Positions 14,318 through 21,512 of a DNA stretch of 21,512 nt are shown here, one piece after another. The notes below the pieces were generated by a model that saw only the letters and a list, made by a program, of their open reading frames with translations, was not told where the DNA came from and did not search any database. Made by a program: the position numbers and the translations under genes. Source of the DNA: Bacteroidales bacterium UBA5235 (lineage in GTDB: Bacteria > Bacteroidota > Bacteroidia > Bacteroidales > VadinHA17); contig DHUL01000007.1 of assembly GCA_002409145.1 (NCBI GenBank), forward strand, positions 1-21,512. The letters are read 5' to 3'. Numbering within the stretch: position 1 is the first letter of the stretch; each line of letters begins with the position of its first letter.

Positions 14318-15832
14318 ATGAAAAGGACTATTATCATTACCTCGATCGTTGTATTGCTGGCAGTAATCGCCATGATCATCATCAGCAAGCTTACGCGCAA
14401 GGAAGACATGAGCACACTGTTTACCGAGGTCCGTCGGGGTGATTTCGAGGTGGTTGTCACCACCACCGGTGAGCTGCAGGCAGAGGTTTCACTTGATGTC
14501 AAGGGACCGGAGGGTCTGAACAGTCGCAACATGAGGTTCGGATCAATCAAGATCTCTGACCTGGTGCCTGAAGGTACCGAGGTGAAGGCCGGTGATTATG
14601 TTGCCACCCTTGACCGCTCGAGTGTTGACAATAGCCTCAAGGATGAGCTTGACAGGCTGGAGTCATATGAGACCGACCTGCTGAAGAAGCAGCTTGATAC
14701 CACAATTTCTCTCGGCAACCTGAGAGATGAGCTTCTGAATCTCAAATTCAATATGGATGAGGCTGAGATTACCCTGGAGCAGTCAAAATATGAGCCTCCG
14801 ACTACAATCAGGCAGGCCAGGATATCACTTGACAAGGCCCAGCGCTCTTATGAACAGGCGGTCAGCAATTATGACCTGAAGGTCAGGCAGGCAAGGGCAG
14901 ATATCAGGGACACAGAGCTCCAGGTCTCAAAGCAGCGGAGAAAGGTTGCCGAGATGCAGGAGATCATCCAGAAATTTGTTATTTCAGCCCCTGCTGACGG
15001 GATGGTGATTTATAAGAGGGAGTGGGGTGGTGCCAAGCGCAAAGTAGGTTCGGAAATCAGTCCCTGGGATCCGGTAGTGGCAACCCTTCCCGACCTTTCA
15101 TCGATGATATCCAAGACATATGTCAACGAGATTGACGTCAGCAAGGTAAAGGCAGGTCAGCGCGTCAGGTTAACCGTTGATGCTTTCCCCGAGAAGTCAT
15201 ACACCGGCACTGTGATCAGTGTTGCCAACATCGGAGAACAACTGCCAAACACTGATGCAAAGGTGTTTGAGGTAATAACAAAGATTGACGGATCTGATCC
15301 CATTCTGAGGCCCTCAATGACCACGGGCAACCAGATAATTACCCAGACATTCAATGATGTTACCTTTATTCCGCTTGAGACAGTTTTTGCCACGGCTGAC
15401 AGTGTACCCTTTGTTTATAAGAAGGACGGGTCACGCCAGGTGGTGGTACTGGGCGAGTCTAACGAAAATGATGTTATAGTGGAGCAGGGCCTGAAAGAGG
15501 GTGATAAGTTATACCTTTCAATTCCTGAAGACGGCAACAGGTTCAAGCTTCAGGGAGAGGATCTTATTGCAGTCATCAAGGAGAGAAAGAAGCTGGATGC
15601 TGAGGAGGAAGCCAAACGTCAGCAGAACGGTAACCAGCGTCAGAATATGATGCCCGGCAATATGACACCGGAGAAGATGCGTGAATTCATGGAGAATCTG
15701 ACACCCGAGCAGCGTGAGGCCATGCGTCAGCTGCGCGGTGCCGGACGCCCCGGCCAGATGCAGGGCAGACCGGCAGGAAGCGGCAGTGATACAACAATCA
15801 CTGTGCAGAGGGTAAGAACGCCCAACCAGTAG
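14318..15832 (+). CDS. HlyD/MacA-type periplasmic adaptor of a tripartite export system
   Basis: This 504-residue membrane-fusion protein has an N-terminal membrane anchor (about 4-22), then a lipoyl/barrel-sandwich half (about 45-100, V-V-T-T-T-G-E-L and P-E-G-x-x-V-K-A-G-D). A long coiled-coil hairpin (about 106-218) follows, then the second lipoyl half beginning I-S-A-P-A-D-G-M-V (about 221) and beta-barrel/membrane-proximal domains to about 425. It should link an inner-membrane permease to TolC across the periplasm. The next two genes encode exactly these partners. The C-terminus carries an unusual Met/Gln/Arg-rich extension (about 436-495) with M-T-P-E-K-M and L-T-P-E-Q-R-E-A-M, resembling LTxxQ motifs of Spy/CpxP proteins. 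No ATPase gene is present in the operon. The substrate is unknown. Confidence 0.88.
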   Translation: MKRTIIITSIVVLLAVIAMIIISKLTRKEDMSTLFTEVRRGDFEVVVTTTGELQAEVSLDVKGPEGLNSRNMRFGSIKISDLVPEGTEVKAGDYVATLDRSSVDNSLKDELDRLESYETDLLKKQLDTTISLGNLRDELLNLKFNMDEAEITLEQSKYEPPTTIRQARISLDKAQRSYEQAVSNYDLKVRQARADIRDTELQVSKQRRKVAEMQEIIQKFVISAPADGMVIYKREWGGAKRKVGSEISPWDPVVATLPDLSSMISKTYVNEIDVSKVKAGQRVRLTVDAFPEKSYTGTVISVANIGEQLPNTDAKVFEVITKIDGSDPILRPSMTTGNQIITQTFNDVTFIPLETVFATADSVPFVYKKDGSRQVVVLGESNENDVIVEQGLKEGDKLYLSIPEDGNRFKLQGEDLIAVIKERKKLDAEEEAKRQQNGNQRQNMMPGNMTPEKMREFMENLTPEQREAMRQLRGAGRPGQMQGRPAGSGSDTTITVQRVRTPNQ

Positions 15833-15859
15833 CATAAATAAAGGATTCTGAGGCAAACA

Positions 15860-15877
15860 AACATGGAATAACATGTT
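15860..15877 (+). promoter_or_regulatory. Inverted repeat enclosing a two-codon ORF and the permease start codon
   Basis: AACATG (15860-15865) and CATGTT (15872-15877) are perfect 6-bp inverted arms around the 6-nt loop GAATAA. The left arm and loop form a minimal ORF, ATG GAA TAA (15863-15871), whose stop ends 1 nt before the permease ATG at 15873, which lies in the right arm. In mRNA the hairpin would partly hide the start codon. Confidence 0.3.
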
Positions 15878-17243
15878 CAAGAGATACGGACACGACATAC
15901 GCATTGCCCTTGAGTCAATCCTTTCCAACAAGCTCAAGTCAATACTAACCGCACTTGGTATTATCTTCGGGGTTGCGGCAGTAATCAGCATGCTGGCGAT
16001 AGGCAAGGGCGCACAGCAGGAAATACTTGACCAGATAAAGATGGTCGGTGTGAATAATATACTCATCAGCCCCATTGTGCAGGAAAAGGAGTCTTCCGAG
16101 GGTGAAGGGGAAATGCAGCTTAATAAATTCTCCAGGGGTCTTACCCTGCTTGACGTGGAGGCAATACGCAGCACTATCCCTGCAGTCAAACGGATCAGCC
16201 CCGAGATATCATTCAACTCTACTATTGTGCTCAGCGGTATGCGCTATACAGCGAAGCTGGTAGGGGTCTCAAATGACTACTTCGAACTTTACAACCTTCC
16301 GATCTCTATGGGCGTCTTCTTCAATGACTACCAGGAAGAATACGGCATACAGGTCTGTATAATTGGCGCAAATATCAGGGCCAAGTTCTTCAGCCAGGTT
16401 GACCCAATAGGACAGTACCTCAAGTTTGACAACGTATGGCTGAAAGTGATCGGTGTGCTTGATAAGACCAACGTAACACTTACTGGCTTTGAAGAGCAGG
16501 GCGTGAACGTTTACAATGACAACGTTTATATCCCTATAAAGACCATGCTCATGCGTTACCAGAACAGGGCGCTGGTCAACACCAAACTTGCCTCTGAAGC
16601 CACTTCAGTTCAGGTTTTCGGAGGTGGAGGCAGACATGGCAGGGTGGTTGTCAGCAGCTCAGACGCCAGCACCACCAGCACCGAAACCAACTATAACCAG
16701 CTTGACAAGATTGTGGTTCAGGTTGCCGAGACTGAACAGCTTACACCTACCACGGAGGTTCTCAGCAGGATGATGCTCAGGAGGCACTCCGGGGTTAAGG
16801 ACTTCGAGATCACGGTTCCCGAGTTGTTGCTGAAGCAGCAGCAAAGGACAAAGGATATTTTCAACATAGTACTGGGTGCCATTGCAAGCATCTCCCTCAT
16901 TGTCGGGGGTATTGGCATCATGAACATCATGTTTGCCTCAGTAATGGAAAGGATTAAGGAGATAGGAACAAGGATGGCCATCGGTGCCAAAAAGATGGAT
17001 ATTGTTGTACAGTTTCTGTCCGAGGCTGTCCTTATAAGCGTTTCCGGTGGTTTTATCGGAGTGTTCCTTGGAATTATACTGGCGGTACTGATACAGAAGA
17101 TAGCAGGCATAACTACTATTGTGTCGTTCTTCTCAGTAGTAATTGCCTTTGGGGTCTCAGCTGCCGTCGGCGTCATTTTCGGTTACTCACCTGCCAAGAG
17201 GGCGTCAGAAAGAGACCCGATTGAATCACTTCGTTATGAATAA
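15873..17243 (+). CDS. MacB-type ABC transporter permease (FtsX fold), no ATPase domain
   Basis: This 456-residue protein has the MacB permease layout: a short cytoplasmic N-terminus, TM1 (about 21-42, I-L-T-A-L-G-I-I-F-G-V-A-A-V), a large periplasmic MacB_PCD domain (about 43-320), then three C-terminal helices (about 329-352, 377-406, 411-435) of the FtsX domain. The typical G-G-I-G-I-M-N-I-M and E-I-G-x-R-M-A-I-G-A motifs lie between the second and third helices, and the end reads R-D-P-I-E-S-L-R-Y-E. Unlike E. coli MacB there is no N-terminal ATP-binding domain, so a separate ATPase is required. A Gly/Ser/Thr-rich loop (about 248-275) interrupts the periplasmic domain. It lies 40 nt after the adaptor and 9 nt before the TolC-type gene. 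Likely an efflux or lipoprotein/peptide export pump; the substrate cannot be deduced. Confidence 0.9.
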   Translation: MFKRYGHDIRIALESILSNKLKSILTALGIIFGVAAVISMLAIGKGAQQEILDQIKMVGVNNILISPIVQEKESSEGEGEMQLNKFSRGLTLLDVEAIRSTIPAVKRISPEISFNSTIVLSGMRYTAKLVGVSNDYFELYNLPISMGVFFNDYQEEYGIQVCIIGANIRAKFFSQVDPIGQYLKFDNVWLKVIGVLDKTNVTLTGFEEQGVNVYNDNVYIPIKTMLMRYQNRALVNTKLASEATSVQVFGGGGRHGRVVVSSSDASTTSTETNYNQLDKIVVQVAETEQLTPTTEVLSRMMLRRHSGVKDFEITVPELLLKQQQRTKDIFNIVLGAIASISLIVGGIGIMNIMFASVMERIKEIGTRMAIGAKKMDIVVQFLSEAVLISVSGGFIGVFLGIILAVLIQKIAGITTIVSFFSVVIAFGVSAAVGVIFGYSPAKRASERDPIESLRYE

Positions 17244-17252
17244 CAGGAAGAT

Positions 17253-18737
17253 ATGAAAAGTTTTAAAGCACTTTCACTCACCGTTTTATTTTCTGCACTC
17301 TTCATCCAGCCGGCGAAGCCACAGGAGATCATGCGCCTTACCCTGGATGAGGTTATTAAACTCGCATCAGATCAGTCACCAAATGCTTATATGGCAAAAC
17401 ACCGGTTCCGTGCCAGCTACTGGCAGTACAGGACCTTTGTTGCGGAATACCGCCCGACACTTTCACTTACGGGAAACCTCCCCGACTACAGTACTGCCTA
17501 CAGCAGGGTCTGGAACTCAACCGCCCAGCAATGGGAATATGCATCGACAAACGTGCTGCAGACCTCGGGTAATCTTTCGCTTGCACAGAACATCGGGTTG
17601 ACGGGCGGATCCATTTCGCTCTTCTCAGACCTGACCTATGAGAAGAACTTCGAGAATGACGCGGAGAAGTATATTACCTCGCCTCTGAACATCAGGCTGA
17701 CCCAGCCCATCTTCCGGTACAACGAGCTGAAATGGCAGAAGAAAATTGAGCCTCTCAAATACGAGCAGGCGCGGAAGACATACCTGAGTGATGTTGAGAA
17801 TGTGCATATGATGGCAGTTCAGTACTTCTTTAACCTGGCGCTGGCTCAGATCAACAGGGAAATTGCAGAGACAAACATGCAGAATGCAGACACCCTTTAC
17901 CAGATTGCCAAAGGGCGCTACAACCTGGGAACCATTGCCGAGGATGAGTTGCTTCAGATGGAACTCTCATACCTCAATGCAGGTACAGATATCAATTCTT
18001 CAGAGATGAACCTCCGCGACAGGGAGCTGAAATTAAGGTCATTTCTCGGCTTCAACCAGTCTGTCAGGTTGGAACTGATTATCCCCAGCGAGATACCTGA
18101 CCTGGAGGTTGAAGTCAGTGAGGTTCTCAAGCTGGCCGAACAGAATAATCCGCAGTTGATTGATTTTGAGAGTCAGCTTGTGGAGGCTCAGAGCTCCGTA
18201 GCACAGGCGAAGGCAGAGAAAGGTCTCAACGCCAACCTTACGGCATCGTATGGTTTGCGTGACCAGGATCCGTTGCTCGATATGGCCTATAACCAGCCCA
18301 ACCAGCAGCAGACAATCAGGCTGGGATTCTCGCTCCCGATACTTGACTGGGGGCAGGGAAGGGGCCGTTACAAAATGGCCAAGTCAAAAGAGGAACTGAC
18401 CCGCATGCAGGTGGAGCAGGACCGCATAGACTTTGAGCAGAGTCTGTTGCTTGACGTGCAGCAGTTCAATATGCAGGATGACCAGGTGAGGATTGCAGCC
18501 AAATCAGATACAGTAGCAGCTAAGATGTTCGAGGTTACCAAACAGCGCTTCCTGATAGGTAAAATCGATGTACTGGAATTAAACAACGCTGACACGAAGA
18601 AGGACCAGAACAAGCGCAGTTACATCCAGGCCCTGAACAATTACTGGACCTACTTTTACAATATGAGAGCGCTCACCCTGTTTGATTTCATCAATCGCAA
18701 GCCCTTGGAGACCGACTACGAAAAACTGGTTGAATAA
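17253..18737 (+). CDS. TolC-type outer-membrane efflux protein
   Basis: This 494-residue protein has a signal peptide (about 1-23, ending A-K-P-Q) and two outer-membrane-efflux-protein (OEP) repeats, giving TolC family length. It starts R-L-T-L-D-E-V-I-K-L-A, typical of the family, and has long amphipathic helices with heptad-like patterns (about 165-245 and 280-345, 365-450) and a G-x-x-x-x-x-E-L-L/V-L-x-x family motif (G-T-I-A-E-D-E-L-L and G-K-I-D-V-L-E-L-N). No lipobox Cys is present. It should trimerise into an outer-membrane channel and periplasmic tunnel that docks on the adaptor encoded two genes upstream. It begins 9 nt after the permease and ends the operon 20 nt before an intrinsic terminator. 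Confidence 0.92.
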   Translation: MKSFKALSLTVLFSALFIQPAKPQEIMRLTLDEVIKLASDQSPNAYMAKHRFRASYWQYRTFVAEYRPTLSLTGNLPDYSTAYSRVWNSTAQQWEYASTNVLQTSGNLSLAQNIGLTGGSISLFSDLTYEKNFENDAEKYITSPLNIRLTQPIFRYNELKWQKKIEPLKYEQARKTYLSDVENVHMMAVQYFFNLALAQINREIAETNMQNADTLYQIAKGRYNLGTIAEDELLQMELSYLNAGTDINSSEMNLRDRELKLRSFLGFNQSVRLELIIPSEIPDLEVEVSEVLKLAEQNNPQLIDFESQLVEAQSSVAQAKAEKGLNANLTASYGLRDQDPLLDMAYNQPNQQQTIRLGFSLPILDWGQGRGRYKMAKSKEELTRMQVEQDRIDFEQSLLLDVQQFNMQDDQVRIAAKSDTVAAKMFEVTKQRFLIGKIDVLELNNADTKKDQNKRSYIQALNNYWTYFYNMRALTLFDFINRKPLETDYEKLVE

Positions 18738-18757
18738 ACTTAAGAGGATAATGTGAG

Positions 18758-18783
18758 ACTGCCGGTTTACGCCGGCAGTTTTG
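18758..18783 (+). terminator. Intrinsic terminator after the TolC-type gene
   Basis: A perfect 8-bp GC-rich stem, ACTGCCGG (18758-18765) with CCGGCAGT (18772-18779), closes a 6-nt loop TTTACG and is followed by TTTTGCTTATT. It lies 20 nt after the TolC-type stop and separates that operon from secDF. Confidence 0.85.
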
Positions 18784-18817
18784 CTTATTAATCATATGGT
18801 TTAAGAAAATAAAGTTT

Positions 18818-18825
18818 TATATTTG
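18818..18825 (+). promoter_or_regulatory. Putative -7 element TATATTTG for secDF
   Basis: TATATTTG exactly matches TAnnTTTG, lies between the terminator and secDF, and is 57 nt before the ATG at 18883. TGGTTTA (18797-18803) sits near the -33 distance. The 145-nt spacer therefore holds a terminator and a fresh promoter. Confidence 0.5.
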
Positions 18826-18882
18826 CGCCTCGTAAATAAATACGCGTTTCACATACAATCATAATTTTAAAAGAGGATACAG

Positions 18883-21512
18883 ATGCAGAACAAAGGATTA
18901 ATTTCAGCTCTGGCTATTGCCCTGACCCTTGTTTGCATGTACCAGCTCTCCTTTACAGTGGCCTCATTCAAGGTCAAGAAGGAGGCGAAGGAATATGCAG
19001 CAGGTGATCTGAACAAGGAGGTGGCATATATTGACTCGGTTGCCTCCCTGCCAAAGGATCAGTGGGGGTTCCTCGGCAATACCTATAAAGAGGTGCAGAC
19101 TAAGGAAATCAACCTCGGTCTTGACCTCAAGGGCGGAATGAACGTGGTGCTTGAGATTTCAGTCGAGGACATCGTCAGGGCGCTTTCAAACTACAGTACG
19201 GACAAGACATTCAATGAGGCCATTGCATCGGCTAAGCAGAAGCAGCTTGGTGGCAGCAATGAGGACTTCATAACACTGTTTGTACGCTCCTTTGAAGAGC
19301 TTGACCCGAATGCCAGGCTTGCAGGCGTCTTTGGAACCGTTGAGCTGAAAGACCGCATAAACTTTAATTCAACAAATGCTGATGTACAGAAAGTGCTGGA
19401 GACAGAGACCAACTCTGCTATTGACAACGCCTTCAACGTTCTGAGGAACAGGATAGACCGTTTTGGCGTTGTACAGCCCAACATATCACATCTTCAGCCG
19501 CGAGGCCGTATCCTGGTTGAACTACCGGGTGTGAAAGATCCTGAGAGGGTACGTGACCTTCTGCAGGGAACAGCTAACCTCGAGTTCTGGGAGACATATG
19601 AAAACCCGGAAGTGATAGGATTCCTGATGCAGGCAAATGACTATCTCAGGTCAATTATGCCAACTGATGCGATTGCTGCTGCAATTGACAGTGTGGCAGA
19701 GGGAACTGTTGAAGGAGCTGCGCAGGACACAACCGCTGCAGGTGAGAAATCGCTTCTTGACATAGTCAGCAGTGACACCACTGCTGCAACAGAAGCCTCC
19801 TCTCTCGAGGAGTTCACCCGTCAGAACCCCCTCTTCGGGTTACTGAGACCTAATGTTTCACCTGAGGGACAGGCCGAGCCGAGCAGTATAGTGGGCTTCG
19901 CCGCAGGCAAGGATACTGCAAGGGTCAATGACTACCTGGCGATGAACCAGATCAAATCACTTTTCCCAAGGGAACTGAAGTTCTACTGGAGCCAGAATCC
20001 GCATAAATGGGATCCGACAAACACTCTCTACGAACTTCACGCTATCAAGATCACCACACGTGACGGCCGGGCACCTCTGACAGGAGACGTTGTCACTGCT
20101 GCACGTCCTTCAACAGGTGTTACCGGATCTGATATAAAGGTAGATTTCTCAATGAATGCGGAGGGAGCCAAGATCTGGCAGCGCATGACCCGTGACAACA
20201 TCGGGCGTTGCATCGCGGTGGTTCTTGATGATTATGTAAGATCATACCCGCGTGTACAGAATGAGATTGCCGGAGGTAACACTGAGATCACAGGCGACTT
20301 CACCCTTGAGGAAGCAGAAGACCTTGCAAATATTCTGAAATCAGGAAAGATGCCTGCACCCGCACGCATCATCCAGGATACGGTTGTTGGCCCGTCACTT
20401 GGAAAGGAAGCCATCAACAGCGGTATGAAATCATTTGTGATAGCATTTATTATTGTGCTCATCTACATGGTCTTCTACTACAGCCGTTCAGCAGGTACAG
20501 TGGCTGACATTGCAATGACAATCAACCTGTTCTTCATGATGGGTGTGCTTGTCTCGCTTAATGCTGTTCTGACCCTGCCCGGTATTGCAGGTATTGTGCT
20601 TACCATCGGTATGTCAGTTGACGCCAACGTGCTCATCTTTGAGAGGATCAAGGAGGAGCTTCGAGGAGGCAAGGGAGTCAAACAGGCCATTGCCGACGGC
20701 TACAAGGGAGCCTCCTCTGCCATCATAGACAGTAACCTTACCACCCTTCTGACAGGTGTGATACTGTACTACTTTGGTACCGGTCCTATCAAGGGATTTG
20801 CTTCAACACTGGTTATAGGTATTATTACATCACTCTTCTCGGCAGTGCTTGTCTCGCGCCTCATATATGAGTGGCTCCTGAAACGAAACGTCCATCTGAA
20901 GTTCTCTGCTCCGTATACCGAGAATTTCCTTGAGAATATGCACATTGACTTCGTACGCTTAAGAAAGTACGGGTATATCTTCTCAATATCACTCTCCATT
21001 TTAGCTGTAATAACCCTCGCTACAAAGGGTCTCAGCCAGGGCATTGACTTCACCGGCGGCCGTACATATGTCGTAAGATTCGAACAGCCTGTCAACACAG
21101 TTGAGATCGCAAACCTGCTTTCAGACGAACTTGAGGGTGACCCTGTAGTAGTTACCTTTGGATCTGAAAACCAGGTAAAGATCAGTACGAAATATAAAGT
21201 TAATGACCCTGCAGCATCTACTGAGGTTAACGGCCTGCTCTATACCGGCCTGAAGGAACTCATTCCCGGGGTTGACCAGCAAACATTCATCAATGATTAT
21301 ATTGTCAGCTCGGAGGCTGTGGGCCCGACAATTGCAAAGGACCAGTCTGCCAAGGCCGTCTGGGCTATCCTTCTGGCTCTTGTGGGGATGTTCCTTTATA
21401 TCTTCATCAGGTTCCGCAAGTGGCAGTATGGCCTCGGATCAATCGCTGCCCTTGCTCATGACGTACTGATCGTTCTCGGTCTATATTCAATACTGCAGGG
21501 TGTGATGCCATT
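18883..21512 (+). CDS. secDF: Fused protein translocase subunit SecDF (3' partial)
   Basis: The frame is open from ATG 18883 to the right edge (876 full codons), so the SecF end is missing. SecDF uses the proton-motive force to help pull exported proteins through SecYEG. The SecD half has TM1 (about 7-26), L-G-L-D-L-K-G-G-M (about 71-79), a large periplasmic P1 region, and transmembrane helices from about 513 on, with the key motif V-D-A-N-V-L-I-F-E-R-I near 580. The SecF half starts with a helix (about 703-722) and G-I-D-F-T-G-G-R (about 721-728), the SecF counterpart motif. Fusion of SecD and SecF in one chain is usual in Bacteroidota. P1 holds an Ala/Thr/Ser-rich low-complexity stretch (about 262-306), likely a flexible linker. 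It would serve export of the signal-peptide-bearing proteins in this window as well. Confidence 0.95.
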   Translation, partial: MQNKGLISALAIALTLVCMYQLSFTVASFKVKKEAKEYAAGDLNKEVAYIDSVASLPKDQWGFLGNTYKEVQTKEINLGLDLKGGMNVVLEISVEDIVRALSNYSTDKTFNEAIASAKQKQLGGSNEDFITLFVRSFEELDPNARLAGVFGTVELKDRINFNSTNADVQKVLETETNSAIDNAFNVLRNRIDRFGVVQPNISHLQPRGRILVELPGVKDPERVRDLLQGTANLEFWETYENPEVIGFLMQANDYLRSIMPTDAIAAAIDSVAEGTVEGAAQDTTAAGEKSLLDIVSSDTTAATEASSLEEFTRQNPLFGLLRPNVSPEGQAEPSSIVGFAAGKDTARVNDYLAMNQIKSLFPRELKFYWSQNPHKWDPTNTLYELHAIKITTRDGRAPLTGDVVTAARPSTGVTGSDIKVDFSMNAEGAKIWQRMTRDNIGRCIAVVLDDYVRSYPRVQNEIAGGNTEITGDFTLEEAEDLANILKSGKMPAPARIIQDTVVGPSLGKEAINSGMKSFVIAFIIVLIYMVFYYSRSAGTVADIAMTINLFFMMGVLVSLNAVLTLPGIAGIVLTIGMSVDANVLIFERIKEELRGGKGVKQAIADGYKGASSAIIDSNLTTLLTGVILYYFGTGPIKGFASTLVIGIITSLFSAVLVSRLIYEWLLKRNVHLKFSAPYTENFLENMHIDFVRLRKYGYIFSISLSILAVITLATKGLSQGIDFTGGRTYVVRFEQPVNTVEIANLLSDELEGDPVVVTFGSENQVKISTKYKVNDPAASTEVNGLLYTGLKELIPGVDQQTFINDYIVSSEAVGPTIAKDQSAKAVWAILLALVGMFLYIFIRFRKWQYGLGSIAALAHDVLIVLGLYSILQGVMP

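Noticed and set aside
15518..16216. 232-codon minus-strand open frame across the adaptor-permease junction
   Set aside because: It is antisense to two well-supported genes and has low-complexity, Leu/Ser-rich shadow composition.
1..21512. Phage, insertion sequence, CRISPR or toxin-antitoxin content
   Set aside because: No transposase, integrase, regular short repeats with spacers or small gene pairs were seen; all space is filled by conserved chromosomal genes.

Overview
The window looks like a chromosomal segment of a Bacteroidota bacterium, probably Bacteroidales/Marinilabiliales-like and of moderate GC. The evidence is a type IX secretion (T9SS) cargo with a gliding-associated C-terminal domain, a PorP/SprF-family protein, a fused SecDF, a two-component-propeller/Y_Y_Y sensor, and the Bacteroidota-type promoter element TAnnTTTG in front of several transcription units. 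There are no mobile elements, CRISPR arrays, rRNAs or tRNAs that I can see. Coding density is very high and no gene-free stretch exceeds about 165 bases.

Region 1 (2-9126, + strand) is a tight five-gene run with gaps of 1, 4, 16 and 2 nt. It encodes the C-terminal 858 residues of a large secreted protein (Gly-rich region, six Cys-containing Ig-like repeats, PKD-like domain, type B T9SS sorting domain), a PorP/SprF-like outer-membrane partner, a periplasmic PD40/PKD protein lacking the OmpA domain of many relatives, an exported protein I do not recognise, and a membrane sensor that joins an extracytoplasmic double propeller and Y_Y_Y domain to a cytoplasmic SpoIIE/PP2C phosphatase. The likely theme is export, surface display and sensing around one T9SS cargo. 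This is the most interesting part of the window.

Region 2 (9127-12681, - strand) is a housekeeping block read toward region 1: an RluB/RsuA-family pseudouridine synthase, the GTPases Era and Der (ribosome maturation), then a small DGDGD-motif lipoprotein that seems to have its own promoter. Its last stop codon directly abuts the stop codon of the sensor phosphatase gene (TGA|TCA).

Region 3 (12682-14154) is a 93-nt divergent promoter region followed by glmM (phosphoglucosamine mutase, start of UDP-GlcNAc synthesis). Region 4 (14155-18783) is a tripartite export operon: HlyD/MacA-type adaptor, MacB-type permease without an ATPase domain, and TolC-type outer-membrane channel, closed by a clear intrinsic terminator. 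A promoter with an adjacent 9-bp direct repeat precedes it. Region 5 (18784-end) is secDF with its own promoter, cut by the window edge in the SecF half.

All assignments come from reading protein motifs and gene context by eye; no database search was run.
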